Positions 10,289 through 20,900 of a DNA stretch of 64,000 nt are shown here, piece by piece. Origin of the DNA: an uncultured Chitinophagaceae bacterium. GTDB lineage: Bacteria > Bacteroidota > Bacteroidia > Chitinophagales > Chitinophagaceae. The translations under genes were made by a program, and so were the position numbers. A model generated the notes under the pieces. That model ran no database searches and was not told the origin of the DNA. It worked only from the letters and a program-made list of their open reading frames with translations. The DNA lies in NCBI GenBank assembly GCA_937862815.1, contig CALMED010000035.1, forward strand, positions 1 through 64,000. The letters are read 5' to 3'. Each line of letters starts with the position of its first letter. The stretch's first letter is position 1.

Positions 10289-10305
10289 CCAGGGAGACTT
10301 TTTTT
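10281..10305 (+). terminator. Intrinsic terminator of pdxH
   Basis: CTCCCTG-AC-CAGGGAG is a perfect inverted repeat followed two bases later by seven T. The pdxH stop codon lies inside the left arm. Confidence 0.85.
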
Positions 10306-10329
10306 ACCGAAACTGGAAGGTTCGTTTGC

Positions 10330-11097
10330 TTATTCAAAGATGAGGTACCCCGACGTGCCGCGGAAGGCGGAGTGGCGGATCCGGAAATTACGGGTGCCCA
10401 GCACTTCCCGCAGGGCCCTTGTTTCACCGGGCCATTCCTTCGCATTGATCTGGTCGAAGCCCAATACCGCGCCTTTGGTGAGATACGGCAGGATCTGTTC
10501 AAGTGTTTCTTTGGTGGGTTTGTAGAGGTCAAAATCAAAATACGCCAGGGCAATGATGGTTTCCTGCCGCTCCTCGAGGAAGGGGCGGAGGGTCTTGGTG
10601 ACATCTCCTTTTACCAACTCAAATTTTTCAATGTTCGGCAGGGGCGCACTTTGCTCGTGCAGGCGCAGGATGGTGCTGAGAAAATCCTCGTATTGATCGG
10701 GCACGCCGTAATCGCCTTTTTTCCAGTCCTGCACCGCGTTGGCGTCTTCGGCCACCACATCCGGAAATCCTTCAAACGTATCGAAGGCAATCACTTTGCG
10801 GTTGTGATTGAACGGCTCATAAATACCCCGCAGGGAAGTAAAAAGGGAGAGGTTGCTGCCGTAGCGGGTGCCAAATTCAATGATGGAGCCGTGCAGTCCC
10901 ACGATGTGACTATACAGTTCGTTCATGAAAAGGATCCGCGACAGGATGCGGCGGTCCATAAACAGGGCCAGGTTGTTGGCCAGTTCCTCGCGGGGAATGG
11001 GAGCGCGGAAGAGGTAGTCAATCAGTTGTTGCCGGTTGGCATATTCCTGTTCGTTGAGTGCTTTGATCTGGTCGGCTTCGCTGGTAATGGTTTTCAT
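10330..11097 (-). CDS. SAM-dependent methyltransferase, TylF/MycF (macrocin O-methyltransferase) family
   Basis: 255 residues of a class I methyltransferase. The SAM-binding motif I is IIEFGTRYGSNLSLF near residue 73, followed by VIAFDTFEGFPD. The family's metal and acceptor motif is YFDFDLYKPTKETLEQILPY, whose Asp residues bind Mg2+ in TylF relatives, and the end has GFDQINAKEWPGETRA. TylF-type enzymes O-methylate sugars; the substrate here is unknown and no antibiotic cluster surrounds it, so a surface sugar is a reasonable guess. It converges on pdxH. Confidence 0.85.
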   Translation of the reverse strand: MKTITSEADQIKALNEQEYANRQQLIDYLFRAPIPREELANNLALFMDRRILSRILFMNELYSHIVGLHGSIIEFGTRYGSNLSLFTSLRGIYEPFNHNRKVIAFDTFEGFPDVVAEDANAVQDWKKGDYGVPDQYEDFLSTILRLHEQSAPLPNIEKFELVKGDVTKTLRPFLEERQETIIALAYFDFDLYKPTKETLEQILPYLTKGAVLGFDQINAKEWPGETRALREVLGTRNFRIRHSAFRGTSGYLIFE

Positions 11098-11180
11098 TGT
11101 GTTGCTGCATTTTTATACTTGCTGCCGGAACGGTGCTGGTTCTGTTACACGGGAAGCAGCTGCAGGGCAGGGTCCGGGTG

Positions 11181-11456
11181 TTACGGAATGAAAGCGTTCG
11201 GTGCCGGTTCAACAGGCGGGATAAAAGTAACACTTTCCGTTTCTCTGTGCAAGGGGGTAGCCGGCCGCATGGTACTTGCCTTGTGCCGGGGTGGTGCCTG
11301 CAGGGTAGCAAACGAGCGGGGAGCGGTGGGGGGTATGGCCATCTGCCGGAGCGACAGGCGGCGGTGCCGCAACCGCTCGCGGAGTTCCAGCCAGGAGAAG
11401 GCGGCTATCAGCGCACCGTTGAGTGCGCCCACGAATATGAGCAAAAGGGCTGCCAC
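11181..11456 (-). CDS. Small single-pass membrane protein, hypothetical
   Basis: 91 residues from a GTG: one hydrophobic helix (AALLLIFVGALNGALIAAF), then a strongly basic tail starting ELRERLRHRR and a Pro-rich end. Ten further protein-like codons (PIFNPTKRSP) precede the GTG after a TAA, without an ATG, so the start is uncertain. It lies 42 bp downstream of the T9SS cargo gene on the same strand and is probably co-transcribed. No family recognised. Confidence 0.45.
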   Translation of the reverse strand: MAALLLIFVGALNGALIAAFSWLELRERLRHRRLSLRQMAIPPTAPRSFATLQAPPRHKASTMRPATPLHRETESVTFIPPVEPAPNAFIP

Positions 11457-11498
11457 AGGGGAGCGTTTCGTTGGGTTGAAGATAGGTTATTTGTGTGT

Positions 11499-12608
11499 TT
11501 ATTGTTGCACAAGGCTGCTGGTAATGCGGCTGCCGTCTTCCCCGGTAACCACAACGGTGTAGAGTCCGTTGGCCAGCCCGGCCACCCGGAACGAGAGGGT
11601 GTTGATCCCCTTTTCCAGCAGCACCGGCTGCTGGTACACCAGCCGGCCGCTACCATCCAGCAGCTGCAGGGTGCCGGCTGTGCGTTTGACGGCGGAGAGC
11701 TGCAGGTACACCGGCTGAGCAGGGGAAGCGGGGTTGGGCCAGAGGCGGAACTGCTTGTCCTCGGGCAGACGGTCGAACAGGCTGGTGGGGAAGTTAATAT
11801 CCGTTGCCCGCCACCAGCGGGTCAACGAAGCCAGGGTGGTGATTTCAATAAAATTAGTGCTGGCATCCCGGCTGGTGAAGCCGGTGCCGGTCCAGTTGCT
11901 GTTGTCGCTGCTGCGCCAGAGGCTCAGCTGGCTTTCGGTGCGGCCGTTCAGTTCTGCATCCCAGTAGCGGAAGCGGAGGGTGGCGTTGAGGTTGGTGTTG
12001 TTGGTGGGAATCACTTCGTAATAGCGGTTGATGGAGGGGCGGCTCACGGTAGGCAGGGTGATGGCGCTGTGTCCCCGCAGGATGGTGACGGAGCCCAGGT
12101 TCTGGCTGCTGGTGAGCTGCAGGCCCAGGTTGCCGGGGTTGACGGCAGCCGGGGCGTTGAGGTTGACGATGATGCGGGCCGTACCTGTGCCGGCGGTGGT
12201 CATGCGGTTGGCTTCCGTTTCGTTGAGCAGCTGGGCGGTGGGCTCGAGTTGCAGTTGTGCATTGCCCAGGTCGAGCAGGCCGCTCACGAAATTTACCGAT
12301 GTACCCACCCGTACTGTTTGCTGCAGCGTAACCCGGGCGCCGCCGCTCTTGGCCACTTCCACCTGGTTGAGCAGGGGAATCGTAGCCCCGCTGATGGTGT
12401 TGTTGGCAGCTCCGGTGAAGCGGAACACGCCTTCGCCGGGCAGTTGCTGCACCGATCCATCGGTCACCAGGTTCATGTCCTGCAGAGTGATCACCACGCC
12501 CCCGGTAGTTTTAAAGGTGGTGCCGGCGGTGATGACCATGGTGCTTTGCGTCCGGGAGGCAAGGGCCATTACCAAAAAAAGGGAAGCAAACAGGAAGGTT
12601 TTTTTCAT
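11499..12608 (-). CDS. Secreted protein with T9SS type A C-terminal sorting domain
   Basis: 369 residues: signal peptide KKTFLFASLFLVMALASRTQ, a long beta-rich region with filamentous-type repeats (residues 20-280), and a C-terminal domain of about 80 residues. That domain has the type IX pattern: FRLWPNPASPAQPVYLQL, then LLDGSGRLVYQQ, then SFRVAGLANGLYTVVV. The tail directs export through the outer membrane by the Por/type IX system and anchoring to the surface. The ATG at 12608 gives the signal peptide directly; an in-frame upstream start is not needed. The passenger's function is not recognisable. Confidence 0.88.
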   Translation of the reverse strand: MKKTFLFASLFLVMALASRTQSTMVITAGTTFKTTGGVVITLQDMNLVTDGSVQQLPGEGVFRFTGAANNTISGATIPLLNQVEVAKSGGARVTLQQTVRVGTSVNFVSGLLDLGNAQLQLEPTAQLLNETEANRMTTAGTGTARIIVNLNAPAAVNPGNLGLQLTSSQNLGSVTILRGHSAITLPTVSRPSINRYYEVIPTNNTNLNATLRFRYWDAELNGRTESQLSLWRSSDNSNWTGTGFTSRDASTNFIEITTLASLTRWWRATDINFPTSLFDRLPEDKQFRLWPNPASPAQPVYLQLSAVKRTAGTLQLLDGSGRLVYQQPVLLEKGINTLSFRVAGLANGLYTVVVTGEDGSRITSSLVQQ

Positions 12609-12856
12609 CGTAATTGATTGAGCAGTCAATAATGTTCAAATCTGGGAAAAATACCGCAGAAATACAATACCCTTTTCATGTGATAAGCCCGGTGTGTACG
12701 TTGGTTAAACCGCTTTCCCAAGATGAATTCCCGTCAAAAAACGGAGTCCCGAGAGTGTGCTTTTCACCCATTGGCCAACCGCCTGTATCCGGCAGCAGAA
12801 GCGCATAGGTAGTAAAAAACATGAGATGTCTCAGAATCGGGACAATGTGTTTTGGA

Positions 12857-15745
12857 CTAAAAATCCTGAAAGTGTACGAGTTCTTCCTGTAACCAGAGCT
12901 GGATATACTGCTGTTTTCGGTTATTCTTTACAACATCCAATTTCTTTCTGTGTACGCCCGGCTGCAATACCCCCTGCGCAAACGTTTGCAACACCTCCCC
13001 TTTTTCATTCGTTATCTGCACGGTAAAAAATCCCGGTTCGTACACACGCAACATCAGTTCTGTTCCATCTGGCGTCCACTCAACCGTTCCATAGGGAAAC
13101 AACCGTTCCGGCGTTTGCGGAAGCCGCCGGGTTGAATAATCTATTGTTTCTGCCGAAATACGGCGGATATCGGGAATGCCCCCCTGTCCGCAGTTGAAAT
13201 TTATCGTTGCCTGAAAATTACTGTTATTAACCACCTCAAAGCCCGGGTTAAGCGTGATAGCGTTGCCACTCCGGAAAAATATTTCTGTTCCCGATCCTCC
13301 GGTAACTATTGCGTTGCTGCTGAGTTGGGAACCGGCTTCAAAAAGCAGGCGGCCGGTTCTGGTACCGGTAACGTTCAGCATTGCATCGCAGGAGGTATAT
13401 AAAGGCGACTCCCAGATACCTCTTCCAAAAGTGGCTGCTCTTATTTTCCCGGCGGTAGTATTGATAACAAGTTCCGTTACCGGTGCCGGCGGCAGATTAT
13501 TATAGAAAGGGGTCCACACGGTACTGGCATTGGGTTTGTAAAACACACCGGCATCGGTACCAACATAAACGTGATTCTGGCTGGTTACGGCAATACAATT
13601 AATGGGTATATTGGGTAATCCTGTACTGAAATTAGTCCAGGTTTCACCGGCATCTGCTGAATAATAAACTTTTAAAGTGGGGGTTGTGCCGCTGAAGGTC
13701 ACCCACACCTGGGCACTGTTTGAGGGATTGACCCCTATGCTGGTAATTTTAAAAAAAGAAGCCGGAAAGCCTGCCTTCGTGCTTAGTACCTGCCAGTTTT
13801 CCCCTGCATCATCGGAGCGGTACAGCCGCCCGGACTCAGAGGGACGGTACCCATCCACTTCACCGGGAACGCCCGCAGCATAAATACGGTTGCTGTTGCT
13901 TTTGCAGGTTACAATATCCCAGCTTCCGCTTGCGCTTTTGGCCGTATATGAGAATCCTGAATTTGTACTTTTAAAAACAGAATCATACCCAACAAATATT
14001 GTGTTAGGATCTGTCGTATGCTGCGCTATATTTCCAAACCATTGATAGCTGTTACAATTTTGGACCGTCCGGGCTACACTGGCACACTCTTCGGAAAAAC
14101 CCGCATTTGTTGTACGTAAGATCGTTCGGTTAACCGAATACCAGGCTCTGTTTGTGTTGTTGTAGTCTATAACCACATCAAATCCATCAGCCCCCATGAT
14201 ATGGTTCCAGTTACTTGAATTTGTACCCCTGTTTTTGACTCCGTTATCCTGGCAGCCGAAGTAAAGAATATTGGGATTCGTTTCCGCGCCGGCCAGGTGA
14301 TACGGTTGTGCGGTACCGAGGCCCGCACTCAGATCGGTCCAATCCACTCCGTTATTGACACTCCTGTATACACCACCGTCTGTAGCAGCCCATAACGATC
14401 CGTCGAGCGGATTCACCTGTAAATCGTGTACATCCGGGTGAATATATTTTGAAAGGTTGGTTCCCTCTGCATACAAACTCGCGCTAACTAAAGTGCTGCC
14501 GCCATTTGTGCTGCGCCATACACAAAGACCGCCGGTAAAAATGGTGTTGGCATTCGTATTGGAAGCGGCAAGCGCCAGGTCGTATCCGGACTGGTCTGCG
14601 TCATCTGACCCATTTACTGAATTTCCCAGAATATTGGGCGTATTCGCCTGTCGTATAAAATTCTGTCCACTGTTCGTGCTTCTTCCAAGTCCGGTAAAGG
14701 TCCCTGATCCGGCGGGCCCACTCAACATGTACACCACATTATTATCAGCCGGTGTTACCGCCAGCTGTATCCGGTTACTCATGAAGAAACCTGAAAAGTC
14801 TTCAACAATGGAACGGGTCCAGTCCGAACCGCTGTTTGTTGAATAGCTCACCCAGCCGGGTCCGGCCGCATAACAGACCGTTCCGCTACCCGGTTTGAAT
14901 TTTACATCTGTTGCAAAACCCGTATTTACCCGTTCCCAGTTCAGGCCTGCGTTGATGGTTCTGTACACGCCGGAACTGGTGGCAACCAGTAATACATTGG
15001 GATTTACAGGGCTTTGACATAAGGAATACCCCCGCCAGTTGCCCGTAGGCAGGCCGTTTTGCTGCAAGATCCAGTTTTGACCGGCATCGATGCTTTTCAT
15101 AATGCCGACACTCCTGCTGCGGTAGCCAAATGTTGAAATAAAACCATCACTATCGCCATCACCCGTTAACACGTAAAGGGTATTCGGATCATTGTTACTC
15201 ACTACAATGCCGCTTACACCCAGTTGCGGACCATACGTGCTGAGCGGTTGCCAGGATGTTCCTGTATTGGTTGTGCGCCACAGTCCGCCGTTGGGTGCTC
15301 CCACATACACGGTGGCGCTGTTGGTGGGATGAAAAGCGATCCGGTCAATCCGTCCCAGCCCCCTGTACAAACCATTTATATGTGTATAGCTTGAGGGCCC
15401 CAGGGAGGTCCAGTTACCTGTAGTTCCATCGGCTGCGAGGGTGCGCTGCTGATGCATTTGCTGCTGGTAAGCCTGGTTGTAAATCCCGTTAACAGCATAC
15501 AGGCGGTCGTCGGCATTGATATAACGACTCATAAACCACTCCCACCGTTTCCAATGTTTCCATTCCCGCATGGCGGAAGCATCCTCACTGCTTTTGCTGC
15601 GGTAATACAGATCAACCGTCCGGACGATTTCGCTGAACCGGTCTTTGCCGCGTATTTTCTCCTCCAGTTCACCGGGCGTTTTTATTTGAGCCGGGGATAC
15701 TGTTCCGGTGAGTAAAAGCAACAGCAGCAGACAAGAACGTCTCAT
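12857..15745 (-). CDS. Large secreted BNR-repeat protein with coathanger-type beta module
   Basis: 962 residues with an N-terminal signal peptide (RRSCLLLLLLLTGTVSPAQ). A charged helical stretch (residues 25-100) is followed by repeated Asp-box motifs such as GLWRTTNTGTSW, GVYRTINAGLNW and GVYRSVNNGVDW, which form one or two sortilin-like propellers. Near residue 790, after CDAMLNVTGTRTGRLLFEAG, a short beta-stack with SGNAITLNPGFEV resembles the 3-coathanger stack domain found near the C-termini of exported Bacteroidota proteins. The very end lacks a standard WPNP sorting tail. The ligand is unknown. It shares its repeat type, but not its overall order, with the gene at 6314-9472. Confidence 0.88.
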   Translation of the reverse strand: MRRSCLLLLLLLTGTVSPAQIKTPGELEEKIRGKDRFSEIVRTVDLYYRSKSSEDASAMREWKHWKRWEWFMSRYINADDRLYAVNGIYNQAYQQQMHQQRTLAADGTTGNWTSLGPSSYTHINGLYRGLGRIDRIAFHPTNSATVYVGAPNGGLWRTTNTGTSWQPLSTYGPQLGVSGIVVSNNDPNTLYVLTGDGDSDGFISTFGYRSRSVGIMKSIDAGQNWILQQNGLPTGNWRGYSLCQSPVNPNVLLVATSSGVYRTINAGLNWERVNTGFATDVKFKPGSGTVCYAAGPGWVSYSTNSGSDWTRSIVEDFSGFFMSNRIQLAVTPADNNVVYMLSGPAGSGTFTGLGRSTNSGQNFIRQANTPNILGNSVNGSDDADQSGYDLALAASNTNANTIFTGGLCVWRSTNGGSTLVSASLYAEGTNLSKYIHPDVHDLQVNPLDGSLWAATDGGVYRSVNNGVDWTDLSAGLGTAQPYHLAGAETNPNILYFGCQDNGVKNRGTNSSNWNHIMGADGFDVVIDYNNTNRAWYSVNRTILRTTNAGFSEECASVARTVQNCNSYQWFGNIAQHTTDPNTIFVGYDSVFKSTNSGFSYTAKSASGSWDIVTCKSNSNRIYAAGVPGEVDGYRPSESGRLYRSDDAGENWQVLSTKAGFPASFFKITSIGVNPSNSAQVWVTFSGTTPTLKVYYSADAGETWTNFSTGLPNIPINCIAVTSQNHVYVGTDAGVFYKPNASTVWTPFYNNLPPAPVTELVINTTAGKIRAATFGRGIWESPLYTSCDAMLNVTGTRTGRLLFEAGSQLSSNAIVTGGSGTEIFFRSGNAITLNPGFEVVNNSNFQATINFNCGQGGIPDIRRISAETIDYSTRRLPQTPERLFPYGTVEWTPDGTELMLRVYEPGFFTVQITNEKGEVLQTFAQGVLQPGVHRKKLDVVKNNRKQQYIQLWLQEELVHFQDF

Positions 15746-15799
15746 AACACAAAATTTTTTTCAGAAGATGTTGTAGATGGGCGCATGTAGTCCTTCCTG

Positions 15800-16963
15800 T
15801 TATTTCCGCGTCTTGCGCAGCTTGTTGTTTGATTGAGCCTGTGCTTCCAACCGGTGTGTTCTTTCCTCCAGCTGAATGATGTAAAGGGTGAGTTCTTCGA
15901 TCTTCTCCAGCAACCGGCGCTGTATTTCTCCCAAATCCTGCCCCTCCTGCATGTCAGCAGCCGGAGGAATGCCGGGCAGGTGCTTCCGTTCCTGTATAAA
16001 GGAAGCAAGTTCCGGAATGGTACGAAGCTGATAGTTGTCCTGAAACACATAATCGGGCCAGTTGGCCTGCAGCTGAACCCTTACTTCTTCGCCAATCATT
16101 TTCCCCCTCACATTGAGCAGGTAGCCCGTGGCGGGTACCGCGGTACCGATGCTCACCCGTCCGTCGGGGTGCACAAATACACGGTCTGCTCCGTTCACCC
16201 GCATGATAAAACGTCCGAAATCATTACTGGCCACGGTGCCTATTTTCACATCATTGCCCGTGAGGTTAAAAAAGCCTTTAACGGTATCATTTTCTGTAAG
16301 GGTCATCTGCACATTCGTCCCCTCCAGCCGCAACACCTCCGTCATAGAAGATCCGCCCCTGTCAATGTGCAGGCGTGCATTGGCGGTGGACCTGCCCATG
16401 CTTACAAAGCCCGCGCTGTTCATGACCCAGTCAAATGCTGAAGCCGGAATTTTCTGCAGATACAAAGCGGATCCGATCGTGGAAATCTGATGACTGGGTG
16501 TACCGCTGCTGTTTTCAAAGAGAATACGGCTCCCGTCGCCGGACGTATTGCGCAGCCGCAACGGGCCCCCGGCCACCAGGAGGGGACCAAACACATGCAG
16601 CCGGGTTTCCGGTGCCGTGGTATTAATGCCCACAAAGCCCGTATTGCTGTTATAAATGTTGTTGCCGTTGGTGGTCCACACCGCAGAACTCCCTCCCGCA
16701 GCCATGGCCTGCCAGGCACTTCCGCTGTAAAAATAAAAGCCGGGCGTATTGTCGGTCTGATAAATCAGCAGTCCGGCAGCCGGCGCAGCAATGGCGTTTC
16801 GTTGTGCCAGTGTGATGCGGGGAATCAGCAACCCCTTGCTGGTACTGGTAATGTCCAGCTGGGCCGATGCGTGGGGGGTGGTGGTACCGATGCCCACTGC
16901 CTGCCCCAGCAGCAATGCGGGACTGGTAACCAGTAAAAATAGCGGAAGGATAAGTCGTTTCAT
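15800..16963 (-). CDS. Secreted tail-fibre-like protein with C-terminal coiled coil
   Basis: 387 residues: signal peptide (KRLILPLFLLVTSPALLLGQ), then the phrase AVGIGTTTPHASAQLDI typical of Bacteroidota tail-fibre or adhesin-like proteins. Further VSIGTAVPATGYLLNVRGK-type repeats follow. The end has WPDYVFQDNYQLRTIPELAS, an ERKHLPGIPPAADMQEG motif and a coiled coil (residues 345-387) rich in Leu, Glu and Gln. Such proteins probably trimerise on the cell surface; the biological role is not known. It is 54 bp upstream of the large BNR gene on the same strand, so the two may be expressed together. Confidence 0.8.
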   Translation of the reverse strand: MKRLILPLFLLVTSPALLLGQAVGIGTTTPHASAQLDITSTSKGLLIPRITLAQRNAIAAPAAGLLIYQTDNTPGFYFYSGSAWQAMAAGGSSAVWTTNGNNIYNSNTGFVGINTTAPETRLHVFGPLLVAGGPLRLRNTSGDGSRILFENSSGTPSHQISTIGSALYLQKIPASAFDWVMNSAGFVSMGRSTANARLHIDRGGSSMTEVLRLEGTNVQMTLTENDTVKGFFNLTGNDVKIGTVASNDFGRFIMRVNGADRVFVHPDGRVSIGTAVPATGYLLNVRGKMIGEEVRVQLQANWPDYVFQDNYQLRTIPELASFIQERKHLPGIPPAADMQEGQDLGEIQRRLLEKIEELTLYIIQLEERTHRLEAQAQSNNKLRKTRK

Positions 16964-17040
16964 GATGTGAGTTTTTCCGTACTAAAAGTGTTAACATTCC
17001 GGAGAACAGCCAATACCGCAATGATGTGATGGAGTAACAA

Positions 17041-17092
17041 GGATTGAATGAGTGAAGGACTGAAGGATTGAATAGGGTTGCGTTCGGGTTAG
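17041..17092. repeat. Dispersed intergenic repeat, copy A (short)
   Basis: Contains GATTGAATGAGTGAAGGACT followed by GAAGGATTGAATAGGG and GCGTTCGG. It is the shortest clear member of the family also seen near 22.4, 30.4-31.0 and 36.6-37.0 kb. Confidence 0.7.
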
Positions 17093-17124
17093 AAAACGTG
17101 TGCCTTAAAATAAGAACCACCTCC

Positions 17125-17156
17125 CCCGGGGTCTCCTGCAAGGGACCCCGGGTTTT
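17125..17156. terminator. GC-rich hairpin with T4 on the plus strand
   Basis: CCCGGGGTC and GACCCCGGG form a perfect 9-bp stem with a 10-base loop, followed by TTTT on the plus strand. It lies between the regulator's stop and the tail-fibre gene, both on the minus strand, so it probably ends the two-component transcript even though the T-run is on the other side. Confidence 0.5.
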
Positions 17157-17217
17157 AAGAAAAAGCGCTTTGCGCCTTTGCATGAAATAGCCACCCTCAA
17201 ATAATAAGACAGCAGCA

Positions 17218-17850
17218 TCACACCAGCTTTTCGTTGATGGCCTTGCTCACGGCTTCAATCTGCGAGCGCACGTGCAGTTTTTCGTAGATGCGTTTGATGT
17301 GGGTGCGTACGGTATCGAGGCTGATGCCCAGTTCGGCGGCAATAAGTTTGAAGCTGTTGCCCAGTGCCAGCAACTGGAGAATTTCTTTTTCACGGGCGGT
17401 GAGCTGGTAATCGTTGGCAACCGGTTGTTGCTGCATGCTGCCGATGATCATGCGGGCAATGGAAGGGCTCATGGGTGCGCCACCGGTGAGTACATCTCGG
17501 ATGGAATGAATCAGTTTGTCTGAAATGTATTTCTTGAGCAAGTAGCCGTTGGCGCCGGCGTACATGGCTTCAAAAACATGGGTATTGTCGTCAAACACGG
17601 TGAGCATGATAATCTGTACCTCGCGGTTGAACCCGCGGATCAGCCGCACCGCCTCTATCCCGCTCATGCCCGGCATATCAATGTCCATCAGTATCACATC
17701 GGGCCGCAGTTCCTCCACCTGGCTGCGCACATCGCTGCAGTCGGGGTAGGCAGCCAGCACCTCATACTCCCCGGTAAGCAACAACAGGTTGCTCAGACTA
17801 TCCCGCAGGTGGGTATTGTCTTCGAAAATGAGAATCCGGACCGGGATCAT
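17218..17850 (-). CDS. Response regulator, NarL/LuxR family
   Basis: 210 residues. The receiver domain (1-120) has the acidic pair in IFEDNTHL, the phospho-acceptor Asp56 in VILMDIDMPGMSG, the Thr in MLTVFDD, and Lys in YLLKKYISD. A linker leads to a C-terminal LuxR helix-turn-helix (about 148-205): LTAREKEILQLLALG, then KLIAAELGISLDTVRTHIKR. It lies 56 bp downstream of the propeller sensor kinase on the same strand and is its obvious partner. Targets are unknown; the adjacent surface-protein genes are candidates by position only. Confidence 0.95.
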   Translation of the reverse strand: MIPVRILIFEDNTHLRDSLSNLLLLTGEYEVLAAYPDCSDVRSQVEELRPDVILMDIDMPGMSGIEAVRLIRGFNREVQIIMLTVFDDNTHVFEAMYAGANGYLLKKYISDKLIHSIRDVLTGGAPMSPSIARMIIGSMQQQPVANDYQLTAREKEILQLLALGNSFKLIAAELGISLDTVRTHIKRIYEKLHVRSQIEAVSKAINEKLV

Positions 17851-17906
17851 GATAAAGGGTTATCGCAGCAAGCTACGGCATTTTACATCACCCTGCCATA
17901 CCGCAA

Positions 17907-20900
17907 TCATGTGATGCGCTTGCGGAGGGTGATGCGGGTGCCCGTGCCGGGAAAAGACTCCATTTCCAGCACAGCCTGCATGGAGCGTGCCCGGGCTTCC
18001 ATGTTGCGCAGGCCATTGCCGGCTTTTACCACCCCGCGGTCAAACCCCCGCCCGTTATCGGCCACCCGCAGCAGCAACTCCCCCTCGTCGTACCGCAGGG
18101 TGATGAGCAACTCGGTGGCTTCGCTGTACTTAGTGGCATTGTGCACGGCTTCCTTGAAAATGAGGTAGAGGTCTTTCCGCTCTTCCAGGTTGAGGAGGGA
18201 GGGATGATCGAGGCCGGTGGTTTCGAAATAATAATTCATACGAACGGGTTCCAGCAGTTCCGCCGCGAACTCTTTCATGCGGATCAACAGCTTTTCCATG
18301 CTGTCGTTGGCCGGGTTGATGGCCCACACAATGTCGCTCATGCTTTCCATCATCGTACCCGAATGATCTTTGATTTTCTGCAGGTATGGCCGGATGCCGT
18401 CGTTTTCCTGCCCCCGCTCCATGGCCACTTTGCTGAGGATGTTGATACTGGTGAGGGTGGATCCCATTTCATCGTGCAGGTCGCGGGCAATCTTGGTACG
18501 CAGCCGGTCTTCGGTGAGGTATTTGCTGATGCGCTCGGCGCAGACGGCTGCCACCCGCTCCAGCAGCCGCTGGTGACGGCGGTGGAAAAAGCCTTTCCGG
18601 CTGTGTTCGGAATCAATGATGCCAAAGAGTTTACCATCCACAAAAAGGGGAACGGTGAGCTCGGAATAACGCCGCTCATCGTCCACCACGTAGCGGGGAT
18701 CGTTTGCCGTATTACGGATGCGGATGCTGCGGCCGGTAGCCGCCACGGTTCCCACGATTCCTTTACCCACGGGCAGTTCCAGGGGGTTGATGATCTGGCG
18801 GTTGGGATACGGACTTTTCGGTCCCGCAGCGGCCCGCTGTACCAGTACCTGCCGCTGCTGATCATACTGGTAGATTACGCAATCTTCAAACTGCAGCAGC
18901 CGTATGCAGTTATCGGCCACATCCCAGAACATATCGTCGATGGTATTCTTTCCGTACAACGAGGTGGCAAACCGGTTGAGCAGTTGTTCGTCATCTACCC
19001 GGTGCTGCAGGTGACGCAGCAGCCGGAAAATCAGAAAACCGGCGAGGAACAGACAGCCGGCCACAAACAACCAACTGGCCCAGAACGGAGTTCGGATGCG
19101 AATGTGAAGGGGTGTTGGGAGCTGGCAGATAACGGTGTCGCCTATCCGTACCCGCAACTCAAAATGATACGTGCCCCATGACAGGTTCTTGAAAACGGCC
19201 TGGTAGGTTTCGCCGGATGCCTGCCAGGCGGTGTCGGCACCCCGCAGGCGGTATTCATACACCAACCGCGGATCTCCGCCAAAATAGAGGCCGGCAAAGC
19301 AAAACTGCAGCAAGTTATCGCTGTAAGACATCGCTATGGCCCCCTTCGAAAATTGTTCCGGTTGCAACGTATCCCGGTTAACAATCACCCGGGTCACCAG
19401 CAGTGGAAAGGCGGAAGGAAGCGGGCGCGGGGTTGCCTGTTCCAGGATCAGTCCGCCTCCGGCGGCAACCAGTACCTGATCAAGCGGCGCCGCATAGTAT
19501 ATGTGATGCGGAAAACTGGGATCGGAATCGAAGGCCGATACGGTGAAGCGGGGCAGGGCCTGCTCTTTCAGTTGACCTGCGGCAAAGCTTGCCACCGACA
19601 AACCGGTACCATTCATCAGCCAGAGCCGCGATCCGCTGCCGGCCGCCAGGGCATGGTAGGAGTTACTGCGCAGGCCGCTGTGCATGTCGAACTGCGCAAA
19701 AGCCTGGTGGTGCGGCCCTCCGGGCTGGTAGCGGAAAAGCCCACCCATGGCCGTGGCGGCCCAGAGGTGACCGGCGCTGTCGGTAACAAGATCGTGTACC
19801 ATATTGAGCGGGGCATAGCCCGCACTGCTGTCGGTCTCGTGAAAGATGGTCAGCCGGCCCGTGGGGAGGTGATAACGGTAGAGGTAGTTACCGTAGGTGG
19901 CGATCCACATGCTGCTGTCGGTAACCGGACCAGCCGCCAGGGCCGTGGTTACCCGCTGCAGGTAAATGCCTTTTGGATCGTGAATGGTATGAAAGCTGCG
20001 GGTGGCGGGCTGGTAATAAAACGCTCCCTTGCCAAAAGTGGCAAACCAGGTGTTGCCCCGGGCATCGGTAGCCACATCACGGAAGAGGGTGCCTGGTCCG
20101 CTGAAAGAAGTGGGAAAGCGATCGAAGGCTGCTGTTTTGGTGTTGTACCGGTAGGCATCGGTGGCCGTAAGCAACCAGGTGGTGCCGGCGCCGTCGGTCC
20201 GTACAGTGAGGCAGGCGGAGAAAGGACGCCCCGACCCGTCGGCCGTAAACTGCCGGATGGTGCCCTGTTGTGCGCTGATTACAAAAACAGCAGCCGGTTC
20301 GGTTGCACACACAAAATACAACCCCGTGGTATTGCTGTAGTGCACACCGCCCATGCGGTTACTGCCTTCGCTGTAGGCGGCCCGTAGCAGCGGAAGAAAA
20401 GCAGTGGCCGGGCGCTGTATGTCGCGTATATGCAGCCCGTTGGATGTGCCGATCCACCGCAACCCGGTACGGTCGTCGTACACGGCCTGCACCCCGCCGG
20501 GTGGCATACCATCGGCCAGCTCGGGCAGGGAGCGGAACAGGGTTGCCGTGCCGGTGGAAGGGTTCAGCTGCAGCAAGCCTTCCGCAGAAGCCATCCAGCG
20601 GTGTTTGGTTGGTGCGGCCGGAAAAGTAGTGGAGGGATATGGAGCCGGAACTACCGGTACGGCCCGGTAACGGCCAGAAGGTTCGTGGTACGAAAAGGCG
20701 CGTCCGCCTTCCACCGAAAGCCATACCGTGCGGCTGGCGGCATCCCACACCAGGTCGGTCACGTTACCATAGTACCCGCCGCCCATGAAGCGGAAGCGCC
20801 CTGTTGTTGTGTTGAGATGTACAAGCCCTTTGGTGGTACCCAGCCAGAACTCCGTTTCATTGATGGCGGCAAACCGTTGGATGGAGGCATAGGTACCGGG